From positions 6,036,501 to 6,100,500 of the forward strand of contig NZ_JAUSYD010000001.1 of assembly GCF_030816615.1 (NCBI RefSeq): a stretch of DNA of 64,000 bases. Reading direction: 5' to 3'. A program made the position numbers and the translations under genes. The notes beneath the pieces are model-generated. The model ran no database searches and was not told where the DNA came from. It was given only the letters and a program-made list of their open reading frames with translations. This document shows, in pieces, positions 16,669-25,542 of the stretch (within the stretch, counting starts at the first letter, position 1; each line of letters begins with the position of its first letter). The DNA comes from Streptomyces sp. B1I3. GTDB taxonomy: Bacteria > Actinomycetota > Actinomycetes > Streptomycetales > Streptomycetaceae.

Positions 16669-16690
16669 TGGTGGTGACCAAGATGTGAAC
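16669..16690 (-). promoter_or_regulatory. candidate PHO box (two 11-bp direct repeats) of glpQ2
   Basis: Read on the minus strand, GTTCACATCTT (16690-16680) is followed without a gap by GGTCACCACCA (16679-16669). The Streptomyces PhoP box is built from 11-bp direct repeat units whose first seven bases resemble GTTCACC. Unit 1 matches six of seven and unit 2 also six of seven. The position, 67-88 bp before the GTG, fits activation. Confidence 0.65.
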
Positions 16691-16750
16691 GGAATGTCGG
16701 GTACCCGATTACCCGGGAGTATGCGGACGGCTAAGATGCCGCTCTTATAT

Positions 16751-16778
16751 TTGCTTGCCGGGCTTTGCCCTTTAGGGT
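16751..16778 (+). promoter_or_regulatory. candidate promoter of the MHYT gene
   Basis: TTGCTT (16751-16756) is 16 nt from TAGGGT (16773-16778), an acceptable housekeeping-type pair. It would give a leader of about 30 nt. It is read divergently from the glpQ2 promoter. Confidence 0.45.
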
Positions 16779-16815
16779 CACCCCGAACCCGGGCTTCCGC
16801 GAAGGGCGTACCAGC

Positions 16816-17685
16816 ATGCAGGGCACAGTTGACGGATTCGGCTACGGCCTCACGACTCCGGTCGTGGCCTTTGTCATGGCATGCCTCGGAGCGGCTCTGG
16901 GGCTGCGCTGCACCACACGGTCCCTGCGGGCGGGCCGCTCCCGCAGAGCGGGCTGGCTGGCCCTGGGCGCGACCTCCATCGGTTCCGGCATCTGGACGAT
17001 GCACTTCGTCGCGATGCTGGGCTTCACCGTCGAGGAGGCGTCGGTGACCTACGACAGGCCGCTCACCTTCGCCAGTCTCGCCGTGGCGATCCTCATGGTC
17101 GGCATCGGCATCTTCCTCGTCGGTTACCGGGGCGCCACCCCCATGGCACTGGTCACCGGCGGGACGATCACCGGCCTCGGCGTCGCGTCGATGCACTACC
17201 TGGGCATGGCCGGGATGCGGTTCGACGGGCAGTTCGCCTACGACACGCCGACCGTCTCGCTCTCCGTCGTCATCGCCGTGGTGGCGTCCACCGCCGCACT
17301 GTGGGCGGCGGTCTCCATCCACGGCTTCCTGCCCAGCCTGGGTGCCAGCGTGGTCATGGGTGTCGCGGTGAGCGGTATGCACTACACGGGAATGGCCGCC
17401 CTCCAGGTGCATCTGCACCCCGGCGCGGCGACGGGAACGGCCGGTGACACCCCCACCTCGCTGCTCATCCCGATGATGATCGGCCCAGGCTGCTTCCTGC
17501 TGCTCGCCGGGGTGATCGTGATGTTCGACCCCCTGGTCGTGACGGGCGGCCCCGACGGCCCCGGCCGTCCGTCCGGGCGCGGTCTGCCGTCCGGCGGACA
17601 GGCCCTCGCCATCCCCGTCCAGCGGCGGCGCACGTCCTACGCGACCACCGCCCGCCGGGAGGACCGGCAACCACGGAACCACTGA
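16816..17685 (+). CDS. MHYT-domain integral membrane sensor protein
   Basis: A 289-residue, seven-helix membrane protein carrying the three MHYT-type motifs of the family (MHFVAM, MHYLGM and MHYTGM at roughly residues 60, 130 and 200). The conserved Met and His are thought to bind copper and sense a diatomic gas. In most bacteria the domain is fused to GGDEF/EAL or kinase modules. Here it stands alone with a short basic Pro/Gly-rich cytoplasmic tail, so the output is unclear. ATG 16816 has GAAGG about 10 nt upstream. uvrB follows in the same direction with its own promoter. Confidence 0.88.
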   Translation: MQGTVDGFGYGLTTPVVAFVMACLGAALGLRCTTRSLRAGRSRRAGWLALGATSIGSGIWTMHFVAMLGFTVEEASVTYDRPLTFASLAVAILMVGIGIFLVGYRGATPMALVTGGTITGLGVASMHYLGMAGMRFDGQFAYDTPTVSLSVVIAVVASTAALWAAVSIHGFLPSLGASVVMGVAVSGMHYTGMAALQVHLHPGAATGTAGDTPTSLLIPMMIGPGCFLLLAGVIVMFDPLVVTGGPDGPGRPSGRGLPSGGQALAIPVQRRRTSYATTARREDRQPRNH

Positions 17686-17695
17686 TCCGGCGCCG

Positions 17696-17718
17696 TTGTC
17701 AGTGGCGGGTCGTACGGT
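17696..17718 (+). promoter_or_regulatory. PafBC/RecA-NDp-type DNA-damage promoter of uvrB
   Basis: TTGTCAGTGGC (17696-17706), six bases, then TACGGT (17713-17718). This fits the mycobacterial LexA-independent DNA-damage promoter as I know it (TTGTCAGTGGC-N6-TAnnnT), with an exact upstream part. The -10 ends 6 nt before ATG 17725, which predicts a leaderless uvrB transcript. Confidence 0.85.
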
Positions 17719-17724
17719 GGTTGC

Positions 17725-19848
<2,124 letters not shown>

Positions 19849-19979
19849 CCCGTGGGGTCCGCAGTGTTGCAGGACCGACACAATAACGGCCCACCAGTGC
19901 GTACGGCCTCGGCGGACTGCGTAGGGTGCGGGGAAACCGCACAGGATGGTTGCGGGGCCAAGGGGAGAGGGGACAGCGC

Positions 19980-20558
19980 GTGACGGTCAACATGACCAAG
20001 GGTCAGGCCATCAGCTTGCAGAAGAGCGACGGGGGGACCCTGACCGCGGTACGGATGGGGCTCGGCTGGCAGGCGGCCCCGCGCCGCGGGCTGTTCGGCT
20101 CGCGTACGAGGGAGATCGACCTGGACGCCTCGGCGGTGCTCTTCGCCGACAAGCAGCCTGTGGACGTCGTGTTCTTCCGCCACCTCGTCAGTGACGACGG
20201 CTCCGTCAAGCACACCGGCGACAACCTCGTGGGCGGCGCCGGCTCGGGCGGCGACGACGAGGCGATCCTGGTCGACCTGCAGCGGGTCCCGGTCCACATC
20301 GACCAGATCGTCTTCACGGTGAACTCGTTCACCGGCCAGACGTTCCAGGAGGTGCAGAACGCCTTCTGCCGCATCGTCGACGAGACCAACGGCCAGGAGC
20401 TCGCCCGTTACACGCTCGACGGCGGCGGCCAGTACACGGCGCAGATCATGGCGAAGGTGCACCGCGCCGGCAACGGCTGGCAGATGACCGCCCTCGGAAA
20501 CCCGGCCAACGGCCGGACCTTCCAGGACCTGATGCCGTCGATCCTGCCGCACCTGTAG
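19980..20558 (+). CDS. TerD-family stress protein
   Basis: A 192-residue TerD domain protein (the family of tellurite-resistance/stress proteins TerD, TerZ and CABP). It starts MTKGQAISLQKSDGG and carries DLDASAVLF and the acidic Ca-binding stretch HTGDNLVG...GGDDEAILVDL, with the C-terminal TALGNPANGRTFQDLMP typical of actinomycete copies. GTG 19980 has GGGGAGAGGGG upstream. Two further Ter genes follow in the same direction (a TerD-FtsK-like fusion and terC), but each has its own leader or hairpin between. Confidence 0.92.
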   Translation: MTVNMTKGQAISLQKSDGGTLTAVRMGLGWQAAPRRGLFGSRTREIDLDASAVLFADKQPVDVVFFRHLVSDDGSVKHTGDNLVGGAGSGGDDEAILVDLQRVPVHIDQIVFTVNSFTGQTFQEVQNAFCRIVDETNGQELARYTLDGGGQYTAQIMAKVHRAGNGWQMTALGNPANGRTFQDLMPSILPHL

Positions 20559-20612
20559 ACACCGGCAGGACCGGGTCCGCACGGACGGGACCGGTCCGCA
20601 CGTCCGTCACGA

Positions 20613-20646
20613 GCAGCTCCCGGAGGCGCCCGCCGCCGGGAGCTGC
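20613..20646. terminator. 11-bp hairpin between the two TerD genes
   Basis: GCAGCTCCCGG (20613-20623) pairs with CCGGGAGCTGC (20636-20646) over a 12-nt loop, 54 nt after the terD stop and 44 nt before the next start. It could lower read-through into the second TerD gene. Confidence 0.5.
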
Positions 20647-20689
20647 GCCCATGGCAGGGCACCACACCGAACGTCGAGGGGACAGGGCG

Positions 20690-22636
20690 ATGACGGCCGA
20701 GCTGGTCCGGGGGCAGAACCACACCTTGCCCCAGACCCGACTGGAGATCAGGGTGTCGGCGGGCTCGCCCGTCGTGGCCGGAGCCACGCTCGCGGACGAG
20801 CAGGGCACGGTCCGCGGCGCCGAGTGGATCGTCCACCCGGGGGCGCACCGGCTGCCCGGCCTGGAGGTGTCCCGGCAGGCCGCGGCCGACCACCGGCTGG
20901 CCGTGGACCTCGACGCCCTGTCCGAAACGGTGCACCGGGTGACGGTCCTCCTGGCCCTTCCCACGGGGCCGGGACGCCCCGCCACCTTCGGCGCGGTCGC
21001 CGCACCGTTCGTCGCCGTGACCGGACTCGACGGTACCGAGATCGCGACGTTCACCCTCACGGGCCTGGACACCGAGTCCGCCGTGACGGCCCTGGAGCTC
21101 TACCGCCGCCAGGGCGCCTGGAAGGTCCGTGCCGTCGGCCAGGGGTACGCCGCCGGACTCGCCCAGATGCTCGCCGACCAAGGCGTCGCGCGGGCCGCGG
21201 AACTGGCCGGTGCGATCCAGGAGGCCGTCGCCTCCGGGCTCGCCCGCTCCGTCACACCCCCACCGGCCCGGACGTCGGACGAGGAGCGTGTGCGCCATCC
21301 CGCCGGCCCCGCTCCGTCCGGGGGTGGCGGGCAGCCGCCCGCTCCCACGACCCCGGCCCCACCCTCCGGGCCGCTCCCGGAGCCGGTTCCCGCGCCGGCG
21401 GACCTCACGCCGGGCCCCGTCAACTACGCGCACCCCCGCCGGCAGACGTCCGCCCCGCCCCCGCCGCCCCCGGCCAACCCGCCGGCCGCCCCGGGGCAGC
21501 CGGTGCAGCCCGTCGCGGGTGACGCCACCGGCTGGTCCATGGACGAGCGCCTGTACAACCAGGTCTGGGGCATGTTCGAGGACCTGTCCCGCGCCGTCGC
21601 CGCCTACCGCAGCGCGGTCGACTTCGCCGAGTCCCGGATGGACCAGGAACTCGACCGGACGCTCTCGGACCCGCGAAGCCGCATCGGAGGCGCGGGCGAC
21701 CGCGCCCGCGAGGAGGCACGGGCCAGACGCGACGAACTGGCCACCCGGGCGCGCGAGGCCCTCGACCGCGACCTCGCCCAGCTGGCCGCCGAATCCGCCG
21801 TGGTGGAGCCCGCCCTGCCGGCCGCGTACGCAGGATGGGACAACCCCGTCTGGCACGCCTACCGCGTGCCGATGGAGATCCCGATGGCGCTGCGCCTCGG
21901 CGACCTCCACCTTCCCGAGCGCACCGACCTGCGGATCCCGCTCCTGGTACGGCTGCCGCTGGAGCGCGGGCTCTGGATCGACTGCGGCCGTACGGCCGGT
22001 GAGGCGGCCGTGGCGACGGACGGGGACCAGCTGCGCCGCGCGGCCACGGAGACGGCGGTCGCCGTGGCCGCGCGGCTGCTGGCCGTCTACCCGGCCGGCG
22101 ATTTCGCGGTGCACGTCATCGACCCGGCCGGGTCCGCCGCCGCGTCCCTCCGGCCCCTCGTCGCGGCCGGCGTCCTCGCCGGACCGCCTGCGGCCGGGGC
22201 AGGGGGAGTGGCCTCGGTCCTCGCCCACCTGACCCGGCGCGTCGATCTCGTACAGATGGCGCTCAGGGCGGGCGCCGCGGACTCGCTGCCGCCGGATCTG
22301 GACACGGGCGAGCAGTTGCTGATCGTCAACGACTTCCCGCACGGCTTCGACGACCGGGCCGTCACCCAACTGCGCTATCTCGCCGACGAGGGGCCGGCGG
22401 TGGGTGTGCACCTGCTGATGGTGGCCGACCGCGAGGACGCCCGGGCCTACGGCCCCGTGCTGGACCCGTTGTGGCGGTCCCTGCTGCGGATCACGCCCGT
22501 CGCCGCCGACCACCTCGCCGACCCCTGGGTGGGCCACGCGTGGACGTACGAGCCGCTACGGGTGCCGCAGGGCAGCCGCGTCCTGGAACAGGTCCTCGCG
22601 CTCGTGGCTGCGGCACGGCGTGGCGGCGGCCGCTGA
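20690..22636 (+). CDS. TerD-like domain fused to a P-loop-less FtsK-like domain
   Basis: A 648-residue protein. Residues 1-~175 form a TerD-like beta-sandwich (RGQNHTLPQTRLEIRVSAG, AEWIVHPGAHRLPGLEVS, VAVTGLDGTEIATFTLTGL). Residues ~190-285 are a Pro-rich linker. Residues ~295-370 are a charged probable coiled coil (ESRMDQELDRTL, ARRDELATRAREALDRDL). Residues ~385-645 resemble the core of FtsK/HerA-type translocases: FAVHVIDPAG, LTRRVDLVQMAL, LLIVNDFPHGFDDRAVTQL, GPAVGVHLLMVADRED. The place where Walker A should be (LERGLWIDCGRTAG) has no GKS/T, so ATP use is doubtful. ATG 20690 has GAGGGG 8 nt upstream. Its role in Ter-type stress responses is unknown. Confidence 0.8.
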   Translation: MTAELVRGQNHTLPQTRLEIRVSAGSPVVAGATLADEQGTVRGAEWIVHPGAHRLPGLEVSRQAAADHRLAVDLDALSETVHRVTVLLALPTGPGRPATFGAVAAPFVAVTGLDGTEIATFTLTGLDTESAVTALELYRRQGAWKVRAVGQGYAAGLAQMLADQGVARAAELAGAIQEAVASGLARSVTPPPARTSDEERVRHPAGPAPSGGGGQPPAPTTPAPPSGPLPEPVPAPADLTPGPVNYAHPRRQTSAPPPPPPANPPAAPGQPVQPVAGDATGWSMDERLYNQVWGMFEDLSRAVAAYRSAVDFAESRMDQELDRTLSDPRSRIGGAGDRAREEARARRDELATRAREALDRDLAQLAAESAVVEPALPAAYAGWDNPVWHAYRVPMEIPMALRLGDLHLPERTDLRIPLLVRLPLERGLWIDCGRTAGEAAVATDGDQLRRAATETAVAVAARLLAVYPAGDFAVHVIDPAGSAAASLRPLVAAGVLAGPPAAGAGGVASVLAHLTRRVDLVQMALRAGAADSLPPDLDTGEQLLIVNDFPHGFDDRAVTQLRYLADEGPAVGVHLLMVADREDARAYGPVLDPLWRSLLRITPVAADHLADPWVGHAWTYEPLRVPQGSRVLEQVLALVAAARRGGGR

Positions 22637-22726
22637 GCGGTACTGCGTCCGGGGGACGTCCCGGGCCTCGCACCGGCCGCGTAGAACAGTTCTGACCAGG
22701 TGTTTTGAGCCCTCCTTGTCCTTGGC

Positions 22727-22756
22727 TTTACCTTTCCTTGGTACTTCCTGTACTGT
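22727..22756 (+). promoter_or_regulatory. candidate terC promoter
   Basis: TTTACC (22727-22732) and TACTGT (22751-22756) are separated by 18 nt. The expected transcription start, about 22763, is exactly where the riboswitch P1 strand begins, which supports this choice. It predicts a ~157-nt untranslated leader. Confidence 0.55.
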
Positions 22757-22762
22757 TCTTTG

Positions 22763-22919
22763 GGCGGAGGGGAGTACTCCCGATCGCGGCGTTCCCGTCA
22801 GTACGGACTGTGACCGGTCCCGGGGCGCCGGCCCGGCGCGCAGCCCGCGCACCCGGGTGGAAGAGACCTCCGGCAGCGACGACGCTGATCTATAGCCGTA
22901 GCGAACTGCCGGAGGCGCA
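22763..22919 (+). promoter_or_regulatory. yybP-ykoY (Mn2+) riboswitch controlling terC translation
   Basis: The aptamer starts with P1 strand CGGAGG (22765-22770), followed directly by the conserved GGAGTA (22771-22776). It ends with GAGA (22863-22866) directly before the complementary P1 strand CCTCCG (22867-22872). This P1-GGAGUA...GAGA-P1' frame is the known signature of the yybP-ykoY manganese riboswitch, which commonly precedes terC/alx and mntP genes. The expression platform is visible too: CCTCCGGCAG (22867-22876) is perfectly complementary to CTGCCGGAGG (22906-22915), which contains the terC Shine-Dalgarno GGAGG. P1 and the RBS compete for the same strand, so metal binding should free the RBS (an ON switch). 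Confidence 0.87.
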
Positions 22920-23918
22920 GTGGACGTTTCATGGACTCTCTGGGTGCTGACCATTGTCGGTCTTGCAGCCCTGATCGCCGTCGACTTCTTCATCGGGCGT
23001 AAGCCCCATGACGTGTCGACCAAGGAAGCCGGCATCTGGACCGTCGTCTGGATCGTGCTGGCCGCCCTCTTCGGGCTAGGCCTGCTGATCTTCGGCGAGA
23101 GCCAGGCCTCGGGCGAGTTCTTCGCCGGCTTCATCACCGAGAAGTCGCTCAGTGTGGACAACCTCTTCGTCTTCGTCCTGATCATGGCGAAGTTCTCGGT
23201 GCCCTCACACCTGCAGCAGCGGGTGTTGCTCATCGGTGTACTGATCGCCCTGGTGCTGCGGGCGATCTTCATCGCCGCCGGTGCGGCGGTCATCGCCAAC
23301 TTCTCGTGGATCTTCTACATCTTCGGCGCGTTCCTCATCTACACCGCCTGGAAGCTGATCCAGGAGGCGCGGGCCGATGACGAGGAAGAGGAGTTCGAGG
23401 AGAACCGCCTCCTCAAGTCGATCGAGCACCGCTTCGGTGTCGCCGACCGGTACCACGGTACGAAGCTCTTCATCAGGAACAACGGCAAGCGCGTCATGAC
23501 CCCGCTGATGGTCGTCATGCTGGCCATCGGCACCACCGACGTGCTGTTCGCGCTGGACTCGATCCCCGCGATCTTCGGGCTGACCCAGGATCCGTACATC
23601 GTCTTCACCGCCAACGCATTCGCCCTGATGGGTCTGCGGCAGCTGTACTTCCTCATCGGCGGTCTGCTGAAGAAGCTGGTCCACCTCAGCTACGGGCTCT
23701 CGGTGATCCTCGGCTTCATCGGCGTCAAGCTGGTGCTGCACGCACTGCACGAGTCCGGGGTGCACGTCCCCGAGATCTCCATCCCGTTCTCGCTCGCGTT
23801 CATCTGCGGCGTCCTGGTGGTCACCACGATCACCAGCCTGATCGCCAACAAGAAGCAGGCCGCGGCCGAAGCGGAAGCGGCGGACGAGGAGAGCGAGAAG
23901 GCCGGCGTCGAGAAGTAG
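22920..23918 (+). CDS. terC: TerC-family membrane protein (probable Mn2+ exporter)
   Basis: A 332-residue protein with 8-9 membrane helices. It has the family's acidic membrane motifs: EKSLSVDNLFVFVLIMAKF in the first half and GTTDVLFALDSIPAIFGLTQDPY in the second, with the paired Asp residues thought to handle metal. An acidic cytoplasmic loop (DDEEEEFEEN) separates the halves, and the C-terminus is Glu/Ala-rich. TerC/Alx proteins export manganese, partly to metallate secreted proteins. GTG 22920 has GGAGG 4 nt upstream, and that RBS is the switched element of the Mn riboswitch in front of it, so a Mn role is strongly suggested here. Two TerD-type genes lie upstream. Confidence 0.93.
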   Translation: MDVSWTLWVLTIVGLAALIAVDFFIGRKPHDVSTKEAGIWTVVWIVLAALFGLGLLIFGESQASGEFFAGFITEKSLSVDNLFVFVLIMAKFSVPSHLQQRVLLIGVLIALVLRAIFIAAGAAVIANFSWIFYIFGAFLIYTAWKLIQEARADDEEEEFEENRLLKSIEHRFGVADRYHGTKLFIRNNGKRVMTPLMVVMLAIGTTDVLFALDSIPAIFGLTQDPYIVFTANAFALMGLRQLYFLIGGLLKKLVHLSYGLSVILGFIGVKLVLHALHESGVHVPEISIPFSLAFICGVLVVTTITSLIANKKQAAAEAEAADEESEKAGVEK

Positions 23919-23936
23919 CCGGAGTGACAGCCGGAC

Positions 23937-23976
23937 GGACCGGCGGCCGGTGCCATGAGGCACCGGCCGCCGGTCC
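23937..23976. terminator. 18-bp bidirectional terminator between terC and the MBL gene
   Basis: GGACCGGCGGCCGGTGCC (23937-23954) pairs without a mismatch with GGCACCGGCCGCCGGTCC (23959-23976) around an ATGA tetraloop. It lies 18 nt after the terC stop and 35 nt from the end of the convergent hydrolase gene. Confidence 0.85.
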
Positions 23977-24011
23977 TTCGCATGCCGGCCGCGGACGCGG
24001 CCGGCGGGGTG

Positions 24012-24668
24012 TCACCAGCCGCGCTCGCGCCACTCCGGCAGATGCGGGCGCTCGGCGCCGAGCGTGGTGTCGTGCCCGTGGCCCGGATAGACCCAGGTCT
24101 CGTCCGGCAGGCGGTCGAAGAGCTTGGTCTCCACGTCGTGGAGCAACCGCGCGAACGCCTCCGGGTCCTTGTTCGTGTTGCCGACTCCCCCGGGGAAGAG
24201 GCAGTCCCCGGTGAACACGTGCGGCGCCCCGTGCGGGTCGTCGTAGACCAGGGCGATCGACCCCGGCGTGTGCCCGGTCAGGTGGCGGGCGGTCAGCACG
24301 ACGCGGCCCACCTCGATCGTCCCGCCGTCCTCGACGAGCACGTCCGTGGGGACCGGGATGCCCTCGGCGTCGTACGCGCCTGCGTACGTGCGCGCGCCGG
24401 TGGCCGCCACCACCTCGCCCAGCGCCTGCCAGTGGTCACCGTGCCGGTGCGTCGTGACGACGGAGGTGATGCCGTCGTCGCCGATCAGCCGCAGCAGCGT
24501 GCCGGCCTCGGCGGCCGCGTCGATCAGGAGCTGCTCGCCGGTGGCCCTGCAGCGCAGCAGGTAGGCGTTGTTGTTCATCGCGCCGACGGCGACTTTGGAG
24601 ATCATCAGATCCGTCAGCTCGTGTGTGTGCGCAGGCCCGCCGACCTTGACCGCTCCGCTGTACGTCAT
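24012..24668 (-). CDS. MBL-fold metallo-hydrolase (glyoxalase II-like)
   Basis: A 218-residue metallo-beta-lactamase-fold protein with the dinuclear metal motif THRHGDH (His-74, His-76, Asp-78, His-79), then HLTGHTPGSIALVY and FTGDCLFPGGVG, and a C-terminal VYPGHGHDTTLG. This set is typical of glyoxalase II-like thioesterases and persulfide dioxygenases. The gene begins 10 nt after the end of a mycothiol-dependent isomerase-type gene, so the natural substrate may be a mycothiol conjugate or thioester. That is inference from context. Confidence 0.85.
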   Translation of the reverse strand: MTYSGAVKVGGPAHTHELTDLMISKVAVGAMNNNAYLLRCRATGEQLLIDAAAEAGTLLRLIGDDGITSVVTTHRHGDHWQALGEVVAATGARTYAGAYDAEGIPVPTDVLVEDGGTIEVGRVVLTARHLTGHTPGSIALVYDDPHGAPHVFTGDCLFPGGVGNTNKDPEAFARLLHDVETKLFDRLPDETWVYPGHGHDTTLGAERPHLPEWRERGW

Positions 24669-24678
24669 GCGCCTCAGC

Positions 24679-25368
24679 CTATAGCGGGGGCAGGGCGGGA
24701 AGGGGGCCGCCCTCGACGTCGAGCGCGGAGCCGTCACGGCGTCCGCAGAGCCAGCCGAGGATGTCCGCGGCCGTGCCCCGGACCGTGACCGGTCCGCCGT
24801 CCGCACCGCCTCCCGTGGTCCACAGGCGGCCGTCCCCGGACGCCGCCGTGACCGGGACGACGTCGGGGTGTCCGGTGAACCGCTCCGCGAGGAAGTCGTT
24901 CTCCCGGGTCACGAACTCCTCCGGGAGGTCCTCCAGCTCGTATCCCAGCCCCAGGTCGACGTGGTGCAGCTCGATCTCGATCCAGCGGCGGAAGGGCACC
25001 CGCGCCGCCGTGTCCGTCACGCCGTTGCGCAGCGTGACGGTGCGGGACCGGTCGGCCGGAGCCGAGGCCGCCGCGAGGAACCGCTCGCCGCTCTCGCGCA
25101 GATCGGCGAGCTGCGCGACGAGGGGCCGGGGCGCGTCACGCCGGATGTCGGCGTCCCGGGTTTCGCTGTTCGCGTACATCGGGCGTCCTTGGAGAACATT
25201 TGTGAGCGCGTCGGCGTTACGTGACAGGTGGGCGAGAACATGGCCGCGGCTCCAGCCCGGCAGGCGCGACGGCTCGGCCAGTGATTCGTCGCCCAGTCCG
25301 TCCATGGCACTGAGCAGCCGATCGGTCGCTTCCCGTAGGGCTTCCAGGTCGTGCGCATGATCAATCAT
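24679..25368 (-). CDS. maleylpyruvate isomerase / mycothiol-dependent enzyme family protein
   Basis: A 229-residue protein of the MDMPI family, related to DinB-fold mycothiol S-transferases. It has the metal-binding pattern GWSRGHVLAHLSRNADAL, IEIELHHVDLGLGYE, and a C-terminal domain ending in RGTAADILGWLCGRRDGSAL. Family members isomerise maleylpyruvate or conjugate mycothiol to toxic electrophiles; this member's substrate is open. ATG 25368 has no Shine-Dalgarno sequence but is 6 nt after a -10-like TACGCT, which predicts a leaderless message. It is followed 10 nt later by the MBL-fold hydrolase, making a two-gene operon. It is divergent from uvrA. Confidence 0.8.
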   Translation of the reverse strand: MIDHAHDLEALREATDRLLSAMDGLGDESLAEPSRLPGWSRGHVLAHLSRNADALTNVLQGRPMYANSETRDADIRRDAPRPLVAQLADLRESGERFLAAASAPADRSRTVTLRNGVTDTAARVPFRRWIEIELHHVDLGLGYELEDLPEEFVTRENDFLAERFTGHPDVVPVTAASGDGRLWTTGGGADGGPVTVRGTAADILGWLCGRRDGSALDVEGGPLPALPPL

Positions 25369-25374
25369 GGCGGG

Positions 25375-25404
25375 AGCGTAGCCCTCGACACTCATTCGGG
25401 TGAA
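25375..25404 (-). promoter_or_regulatory. candidate leaderless promoter of the MDMPI-family gene
   Basis: On the minus strand TTCACC (25404-25399) and TACGCT (25380-25375) are 18 nt apart. The -10 ends 6 nt before ATG 25368, so transcription should start at the start codon. Confidence 0.5.
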
Positions 25405-25542
25405 GGAGTCTGCGGCCGACCATAAATCGAATGCGCGTGCTATACGCTCGGAGTCGAAAGCTTCGTACAACGCTGTGGCGCCCCCCTATCCTGGGACGGG
25501 GGCTCAGTTCCCCTCGTTCTCTCCAGAAAGGTGCGGACCGGC

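Noticed and set aside
25475..25492. Possible PafBC-type promoter upstream of uvrA (GTGGC-N7-TATCCT)
   Set aside because: Only 6 of 11 upstream bases match, the spacer is 7 instead of 6, and the start is ~50 nt away. Too weak to call without 5'-end data.
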